Source: Bacteroidota bacterium
GTDB lineage: Bacteria; Bacteroidota; Bacteroidia; Bacteroidales; UBA1402
Direction: 5' to 3'
Length of the DNA stretch: 8,825 nt
NCBI GenBank assembly: GCA_030706285.1
Contig: JAUZOU010000105.1
Span: 1-8,825, forward strand
Shown: positions 5,479 through 8,825 of the stretch, piece by piece
How positions within the stretch are numbered: position 1 is the first letter of the stretch
Layout: every line of letters begins with the position of its first letter
Position numbers and translations under genes: made by a program
Notes under the pieces: generated by a model
What the model was told of the DNA's origin: nothing
The model's input: only the letters and a program-made list of their open reading frames with translations
Databases searched by the model: none

Positions 5479-6489
5479 ATGAATAAAGACGAATTGAGAA
5501 TCATCTATATGGGCACGCCCGATTTTGCGGTTGAACCGTTGAAAGCATTGGTTGAGGGCGGCTATCAGGTCGTTGCCGTCATAACGATGCCGGACAAACC
5601 GTCCGGACGAGGCATGAAGTTACAAGCTTCACCGGTCAAAAAATATTCGCTGGAACATCAGCTACCGGTTTTGCAGCCGGAGAAACTGAAAAATCCGGAT
5701 TTCCTGGAGACGTTGCGCACCTATAAAGCCGATCTGCAAATTGTTGTCGCGTTCCGTATGCTACCTGAAATCGTCTGGGCAATGCCGCGGTTGGGCACCT
5801 TCAACCTGCACGCCTCTCTGTTGCCGAATTACAGAGGGGCTGCTCCCATTCACTGGGCTGTTATGAACGGCGAAACGGAAACAGGCGTCACTACTTTTTT
5901 CCTGCAGCAGGACATCGATACAGGGGACATCTTGTTACAGGAAAAATTGTCCATCGGCCCCGACGAATGCACCGGGTCTGTTCATGACAGGCTGATGGTC
6001 ATGGGAGCAGGATTGGTTACCAAAACCGTGGATGCCATTTTGGAAGACCGGATTGTCCCACAACCACAAGCGACACTGGCAGAAGGTGATATAAAGCCGG
6101 CTCCCAAGTTGTTTAAAGAAAATACACGCATAGACTGGTCGATGAATGGCCCGCAATTACACAACCTGATACGGGGCTTGTCTCCTCATCCGGTAGCCTG
6201 GTCGGAATTGTGGCCGGTCGAACTGGCTGCATCCAGAACGGAATTTATGAAAGAAGAGAACAAACCGGCTGAAGTGATAGGCGTTAAGGTGTTTGAAGCT
6301 ATTTTTGAGGCTGCCTCTCATAATCTTATCCCTGGCACCATTGTGAATGATGGGAAGAAACTAGTGAAGGTGGCTGTCGGCGGTGGTTTCCTTTCGTTAA
6401 AACGCTTCCAGCTAGCTGGGCGGAAGGCTTTGTCTGCGGATGAATTCCTGCGTGGATTTAACCAGCTTTCGGATTATTGCTTCAGGTAA
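5479..6489 (+). CDS. fmt: Methionyl-tRNA formyltransferase
   Basis: Cytoplasmic enzyme that transfers a formyl group from 10-formyl-tetrahydrofolate to Met-tRNA(fMet) for translation initiation. The 336-residue length is slightly above the usual 310-320. The N-terminal formyltransferase domain starts IIYMGTPDFAVEPL (8-21). It has PDKPSGRGMKL (38-48) and the catalytic triad as N109 and H111 in FNLHASLLPNYRGAAP and D147 in DIDTGD (145-150). The SLLP hallmark is at 113-116. The C-terminal tRNA-binding domain follows (about 208-330), with APKLFKENTRIDW and NLIRGLSPHPVAW. ATG 5479 gives the expected short N-terminus. No peptide deformylase gene, often a partner elsewhere, is adjacent. It is transcribed from the promoter at 5331-5338 through an unusually long leader. 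Confidence 0.97.
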   Translation: MNKDELRIIYMGTPDFAVEPLKALVEGGYQVVAVITMPDKPSGRGMKLQASPVKKYSLEHQLPVLQPEKLKNPDFLETLRTYKADLQIVVAFRMLPEIVWAMPRLGTFNLHASLLPNYRGAAPIHWAVMNGETETGVTTFFLQQDIDTGDILLQEKLSIGPDECTGSVHDRLMVMGAGLVTKTVDAILEDRIVPQPQATLAEGDIKPAPKLFKENTRIDWSMNGPQLHNLIRGLSPHPVAWSELWPVELAASRTEFMKEENKPAEVIGVKVFEAIFEAASHNLIPGTIVNDGKKLVKVAVGGGFLSLKRFQLAGRKALSADEFLRGFNQLSDYCFR

Positions 6490-6512
6490 CAATTAAATTT
6501 TTTTGGCTTTTT

Positions 6513-6544
6513 TTTGTTTCTTTCTAAAATAGTTGTTTTATTTG
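6513..6544 (+). promoter_or_regulatory. Candidate promoter for the sigma factor gene
   Basis: TTTG at 6513-6516 and TTTATTTG at 6537-6544 are 20 nt apart. The -7 element has one mismatch to TAnnTTTG. The region just upstream (about 6497-6515) is T-rich. A start near 6551 would leave about 65 nt before ATG 6616. Confidence 0.45.
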
Positions 6545-6615
6545 CAGCCCAAACCATTTAAATCCATTTGCCTATTGATCGATATTTACTCTTAGAATCC
6601 AAACTAATAAGAGCA

Positions 6616-7209
6616 ATGGACATGATCAAATCGATGACTGACGAACAACTGATTTGTCAGTTTGCAAGTGGAAACAATCAAGCATTTGATGTTTTGTTGA
6701 ATCGTCATAAGAGCCGTGTGTACACCTACATACTGCTGACTGTTCGCAACCGTGATCTGGCAGAGGATATTTTTCAGGAAGCTTTCATGAAGGTCATTCT
6801 GACCGTCAAGCAGGGCCATTATACCGATAATGGCAAATTCTATGCCTTTGTGACCAGAATTGCGCATAATCTCATCATTGATCATTACAGGCGTGAGCGC
6901 AATGAAAATACCGTGAGCAACGAAGAATTCGGCGAAGTTGATTTGTTCAACAATTCAAAACTGTGTGATGAAAACGTAGAAGACACGTTGGTTAGAAATC
7001 AGGTGTTTAATGATATCAATAAACTTATGCGCCATTTGCCTGAAAATCAACAGGAAGTGGTCCGGTTGCGTTATTACGAAGATCTCAGTTTCAAGGACAT
7101 TGCCGATGTGACCGGTGTCAGCATCAACACGGCCTTGGGTAGGATGAGGTATGCCGTACTGAATATGCGGCGGATGGCAGAAGAAAACAACATCTCGCTG
7201 ACCTATTGA
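6616..7209 (+). CDS. RNA polymerase ECF-type sigma-70 factor
   Basis: Directs RNA polymerase to a subset of promoters. With ATG 6616 the protein has 197 residues. Region 2 spans about 22-95 and contains NQAFDVLLNRHKSRVYTYIL, the core-binding DIFQEAFMKV (51-60) and RIAHNLIIDHYRRE (81-94). A linker (NENTVSNEEFGEVDLFNN) leads to region 4 (about 134-188) with LPENQQEVVRLRYYEDLSF and the recognition HTH DIADVTGVSINTALGRMRYA. This matches a conserved Bacteroidota group as I recall it, including the ENTVSN-EFGEVDL linker. The longer frame beginning at TTG 6568 is less likely because homologues start close to MTDEQL; ATG 6622 or 6634 are alternatives. No anti-sigma gene is adjacent, which suggests control at the level of expression. 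Its targets are unknown. Confidence 0.93.
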   Translation: MDMIKSMTDEQLICQFASGNNQAFDVLLNRHKSRVYTYILLTVRNRDLAEDIFQEAFMKVILTVKQGHYTDNGKFYAFVTRIAHNLIIDHYRRERNENTVSNEEFGEVDLFNNSKLCDENVEDTLVRNQVFNDINKLMRHLPENQQEVVRLRYYEDLSFKDIADVTGVSINTALGRMRYAVLNMRRMAEENNISLTY

Positions 7210-7217
7210 TAGGCATC

Positions 7218-7243
7218 AACCGTTTTTATCAAAAAAACCGGTT
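7218..7243 (+). repeat. Hairpin just after the sigma factor gene
   Basis: AACCGTTTTT (7218-7227) pairs with AAAAA-C-CGGTT (7233-7243), leaving one bulged C and a 5-nt loop. It lies 9 nt after the sigma factor stop and is followed only by AATTTTC. It may assist termination or 3'-end formation ahead of the stronger hairpin at 7259-7311. Confidence 0.4.
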
Positions 7244-7258
7244 AATTTTCAAAATATT

Positions 7259-7318
7259 TTGAGTTTCTGATATACGATGTTGATAATTTCATCGTTTTAT
7301 TAGAAACTCAATTTTTTT
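7259..7318 (+). terminator. Strong terminator-like hairpin directly before the small ORF
   Basis: TTGAGTTTCT (7259-7268) is the exact reverse complement of AGAAACTCAA (7302-7311). The stem continues through GATA/TTAT (7269-7272/7298-7301, one G-U pair), a small internal loop, and ACGATG/CATCGT (7274-7279/7290-7295). This gives about 20 pairs closing a 10-nt loop. Seven T follow (7312-7318). It fits an intrinsic terminator for the sigma factor transcript, yet its T-tract ends 4 nt before the next start codon, so it may equally be an attenuator or leader element of the small ORF. Confidence 0.7.
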
Positions 7319-7322
7319 GCCT

Positions 7323-7475
7323 ATGACACAACCATCTACTTTATCTCAGAAGCCTGTTAAGAAGGCAAAACAAACGTACCTACAGCCATCGGACAGCACC
7401 ATCACCTTTCTGATGAATTTTGCCAGACTGTGTGATCCATATCCTGAAATCGGTTCTGAAAAGTTGCTGAACTAA
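7323..7475 (+). CDS. Small hypothetical protein, 50 residues
   Basis: A short frame from ATG 7323 to TAA 7473-7475. The product begins MTQPSTLSQKPVKKAKQTY and contains LQPSDSTITFLMNFARLC, ending in EKLLN. It has a basic, disordered-looking N-terminus and a compact, probably helical FLMNFARL segment. I do not know its function. From memory, small Bacteroidota proteins with a Y-x-x-P-x-x-x-T-x-x-FL-x-x-FAR pattern exist, which supports it being real. Codon choice also looks coding, and a clean intrinsic terminator follows 23 nt after the stop. It starts 4 nt after the T-tract of a strong hairpin and no internal promoter is evident, so its expression may depend on read-through. Too short for standard gene callers. 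Confidence 0.65.
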   Translation: MTQPSTLSQKPVKKAKQTYLQPSDSTITFLMNFARLCDPYPEIGSEKLLN

Positions 7476-7498
7476 ACGGCAATAGACTGAACAAACAG

Positions 7499-7528
7499 AG
7501 GCTTTATCAAAAGGTAAAGCCTTTTTTT
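7499..7528 (+). terminator. Intrinsic terminator after the small ORF
   Basis: AGGCTTTA (7499-7506) pairs perfectly with TAAAGCCT (7515-7522). The stem extends inward by T-G and C-G to a 4-nt AAAA loop and is followed by a run of T to 7528. This is a textbook rho-independent terminator and separates the small ORF from rpe. Confidence 0.85.
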
Positions 7529-7619
7529 ATACCAGTTTTCATTCGGTTGCTTGTGCCAGGTTAATGGTGTAGATCCTTTAACCAGCTTGCAGATGCTTTC
7601 ATTTGGAAAATATTTATGT

Positions 7620-7627
7620 TACTTTTG
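7620..7627 (+). promoter_or_regulatory. Promoter -7 element for rpe
   Basis: TACTTTTG is an exact TAnnTTTG match. TTTC at 7595-7598 (21 nt upstream) is a weak -33; TTTG at 7602-7605 is too close. Transcription would begin near 7633, excluding the in-frame TTG at 7603 as a start and supporting ATG 7651. Confidence 0.6.
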
Positions 7628-7650
7628 TTCTGCTTAAAAAACACGATAGG

Positions 7651-8301
7651 ATGATGCGAATGATAGCCCCTTCTTTGCTTGCCGCAAACTTTAACAATTT
7701 ACAGAAAGACATTAAGATGATTAATGAAAGCCAGGCTGACTGGTTACATCTGGATGTGATGGACGGTGTCTTTGTCCCGAATATTTCTTTTGGTTTTCCT
7801 GTCCTTAAACAGGTGGCTGCTATTTGCCAAAAACCACTTGATGTCCATTTGATGATTGTTGAACCGCAAAAATTTCTGAAACAGGTAAAATCACTGAATG
7901 CATACCTGATGAACGTCCATTATGAGGCTTGTACACATCTGAACCGTGTGGTGAATGACATTCATGATGAAGGAATGAAAGCCGGTGTAACCCTCAATCC
8001 GCATACGCCGGTTTCATTGCTCGAAGACATACTGCCTGAGGTCGATCTCGTACTTCTGATGTCCGTCAATCCTGGTTTTGGGGGTCAATCTTTTATTGAA
8101 CATACCTACCGGAAAATCAGCACGCTGAAAGAAATGATGCTGAAAAGCAACAGCAAGGCCTTGATTGAGGTGGATGGCGGTGTGACTAACCTGAACGCCG
8201 GACGGTTGTATGACGCCGGAGCCGATGTACTGGTCGCTGGCAGCTATGTTTTTCATGCGCCTGATCCTGAAAAAGCAATACTCGAAATCAAAAATGCGTA
8301 A
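7651..8301 (+). CDS. rpe: Ribulose-phosphate 3-epimerase
   Basis: Cytoplasmic TIM-barrel enzyme interconverting D-ribulose 5-phosphate and D-xylulose 5-phosphate in the non-oxidative pentose phosphate pathway. With ATG 7651 it has 216 residues, the usual family length. Signatures are IAPSLLAANF (5-14), WLHLDVMDGVFVPN (31-44) with H33 and D35, DVHLMI (64-69) with H66, MSVNPGFGGQSF (137-148) and IEVDGGVT (172-179) with D175. H33, D35, H66 and D175 correspond to the metal ligands and D35/D175 to the catalytic acid-base pair of the family. ATG 7654 or 7660 would also keep the active site. It has its own promoter and is flanked by a terminator upstream. The gap to the ComEC-like gene is 59 nt. Confidence 0.97.
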   Translation: MMRMIAPSLLAANFNNLQKDIKMINESQADWLHLDVMDGVFVPNISFGFPVLKQVAAICQKPLDVHLMIVEPQKFLKQVKSLNAYLMNVHYEACTHLNRVVNDIHDEGMKAGVTLNPHTPVSLLEDILPEVDLVLLMSVNPGFGGQSFIEHTYRKISTLKEMMLKSNSKALIEVDGGVTNLNAGRLYDAGADVLVAGSYVFHAPDPEKAILEIKNA

Positions 8302-8304
8302 TTA

Positions 8305-8324
8305 ATTACTAATATTATAGTAAT
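8305..8324. repeat. AT-rich palindrome upstream of the ComEC-like gene
   Basis: ATTACTA (8305-8311) and TAGTAAT (8318-8324) form a perfect 7-bp inverted repeat with a 6-nt spacer. It begins 3 nt after the rpe stop and lies where the -33 region of the downstream promoter would be. It may be an operator or a weak bidirectional terminator, but there is no GC in the stem beyond one pair. Confidence 0.35.
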
Positions 8325-8332
8325 AATTAATG

Positions 8333-8340
8333 TATATTTG
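8333..8340 (+). promoter_or_regulatory. Promoter -7 element for the ComEC-like gene
   Basis: TATATTTG is an exact TAnnTTTG match. No TTTG is present at -33 spacing; the palindrome at 8305-8324 occupies that region. The start would be near 8346, about 15 nt before ATG 8361. Confidence 0.5.
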
Positions 8341-8360
8341 CGGTTGATAAAGTTAACCGC
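8340..8360 (+). repeat. Hairpin abutting the ComEC-like start codon
   Basis: GCGGTTGA (8340-8347) can pair with TTAACCGC (8353-8360), eight pairs including one G-U, around a 5-nt loop. It ends exactly at the base before ATG 8361. If the transcript starts near 8346, most of the left arm would be missing from the RNA, so it may instead be a DNA-level site. Confidence 0.35.
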
Positions 8361-8825
8361 ATGTTCCTTCGTTTACTTCAACGCATACCCACGCTCAGGT
8401 TATTGATGGCCTACCTGACTGGTTCGCTGGCTTCCGGTCTGGACGGGCGCCTCGCTGCGAGCTCTCTGGCTTTTGGGCTTTGGCTTTATCTATTGTACGG
8501 GTATCTGGAACAGCGTCTGAGAACCAATTGGCCGGTGCGGTGGCTGCCTGGAATGACAGTTGCCTGCATCTGGATGGCTTTTGGCTATTTGGCGGGAACT
8601 CTTGCGTGGCGTCAGTCTGAGTTCCCGGCGGTTCAATCCGGTTTGAATCAGTCCAATATTGACAAGCATCCCGCTTTGCTTTCTCCTCCGTTCAACTTAA
8701 GGGCGTTGGCCGTAATCGATGACGATCCGGTTGAAAAGAAACGTTCCTGGCAATTGTGTCTAACAATCAGGCAATCCAATCCGGATGGTTGGGTAGGGAA
8801 AAAGCTGATGATTTATCTGGCCAAA
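8361..8825 (+). CDS. ComEC/Rec2-family competence protein, N-terminal part (cut by window edge)
   Basis: The first 155 codons of a membrane protein open to the window end. It begins MFLRLLQRIPTLRLLMAYLTG and has three predicted membrane helices (about 12-27, 31-48 and 64-83). These are followed by a soluble segment (about 85-155) with NLRALAVIDDDPVEKKRSW and KKLMIYLAK. This layout fits the DUF4131 N-terminal region of ComEC/Rec2 proteins, the inner-membrane channel for single-stranded DNA in natural transformation. The opening P-x-LRLL-x-x-x-x-x-G pattern and the position after rpe match what I recall for Bacteroides-type genomes. The competence and metallo-beta-lactamase-like domains would lie beyond the window, so integrity cannot be judged. 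Confidence 0.72.
   Translation, partial: MFLRLLQRIPTLRLLMAYLTGSLASGLDGRLAASSLAFGLWLYLLYGYLEQRLRTNWPVRWLPGMTVACIWMAFGYLAGTLAWRQSEFPAVQSGLNQSNIDKHPALLSPPFNLRALAVIDDDPVEKKRSWQLCLTIRQSNPDGWVGKKLMIYLAK

Noticed and set aside
6490..6530. Intrinsic terminator after fmt
   Set aside because: There are two T-runs but no GC-containing hairpin in front of them. The T-rich tract fits better as part of the sigma factor promoter region.
7603..7650. Longer N-terminus for rpe starting at TTG 7603
   Set aside because: The added residues are not part of the epimerase fold and the frame passes through the perfect -7 element at 7620-7627.
1..8825. CRISPR array, insertion sequence, phage or integrase remnants
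   Set aside because: No regularly spaced direct repeats, terminal inverted repeats or transposase/integrase motifs were seen on either strand.

Overview
The window looks like a chromosomal segment from a member of the Bacteroidota, most likely order Bacteroidales. The proteins resemble Bacteroides/Parabacteroides orthologues as I remember them. No start codon has a clear Shine-Dalgarno sequence, and several genes are preceded by a TAnnTTTG-like -7 element, the promoter type of this phylum. Coding DNA is of moderate GC content and the gaps are AT-rich. No rRNA, tRNA, CRISPR array, insertion sequence or phage gene was seen.

Layout. The left edge (1-154, minus) holds the first 51 codons of a probable MqsR-family toxin gene. 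Its partner antitoxin would lie outside the window. An AT-rich divergent region follows (155-556). It contains short palindromes beside the toxin start, a doubtful small membrane-protein frame on the minus strand and a good promoter for the next gene. The plus-strand block at 557-4471 encodes a TsaC/Sua5-type threonylcarbamoyl-AMP synthase, a polyprenyl-phosphate sugar-1-phosphate transferase and a ClC chloride transporter or channel with a CBS pair. It meets, tail to tail with only 3 bases between stop codons, a minus-strand gene (4475-5245) for a membrane-anchored or exported toast-rack-like beta-repeat protein.

The plus strand resumes with fmt (methionyl-tRNA formyltransferase), preceded by a leader of about 135 nt in which every ATG opens a very short ORF. 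An ECF-type sigma factor follows (6616-7209) with no anti-sigma gene next to it. Then comes a strong terminator-like hairpin that ends 4 nt before a 50-codon small ORF (7323-7475), which has its own strong intrinsic terminator. Next is rpe (ribulose-5-phosphate 3-epimerase), and the right edge holds the first 155 codons of a ComEC/Rec2-like gene.

How the genes work together. Most of the block is housekeeping: tRNA t6A modification (TsaC/Sua5), initiator-tRNA formylation (fmt), the pentose phosphate pathway (rpe) and DNA uptake (comEC). Envelope and ion-transport genes are interspersed. It does not read as one dedicated pathway, and there is no convincing new multi-gene system. The parts most worth a second look are regulatory or small: the hairpin/small-ORF unit at 7259-7528, the uORF-rich fmt leader, the palindromes at the toxin and comEC promoters, and the channel-like residue pattern of the ClC protein.
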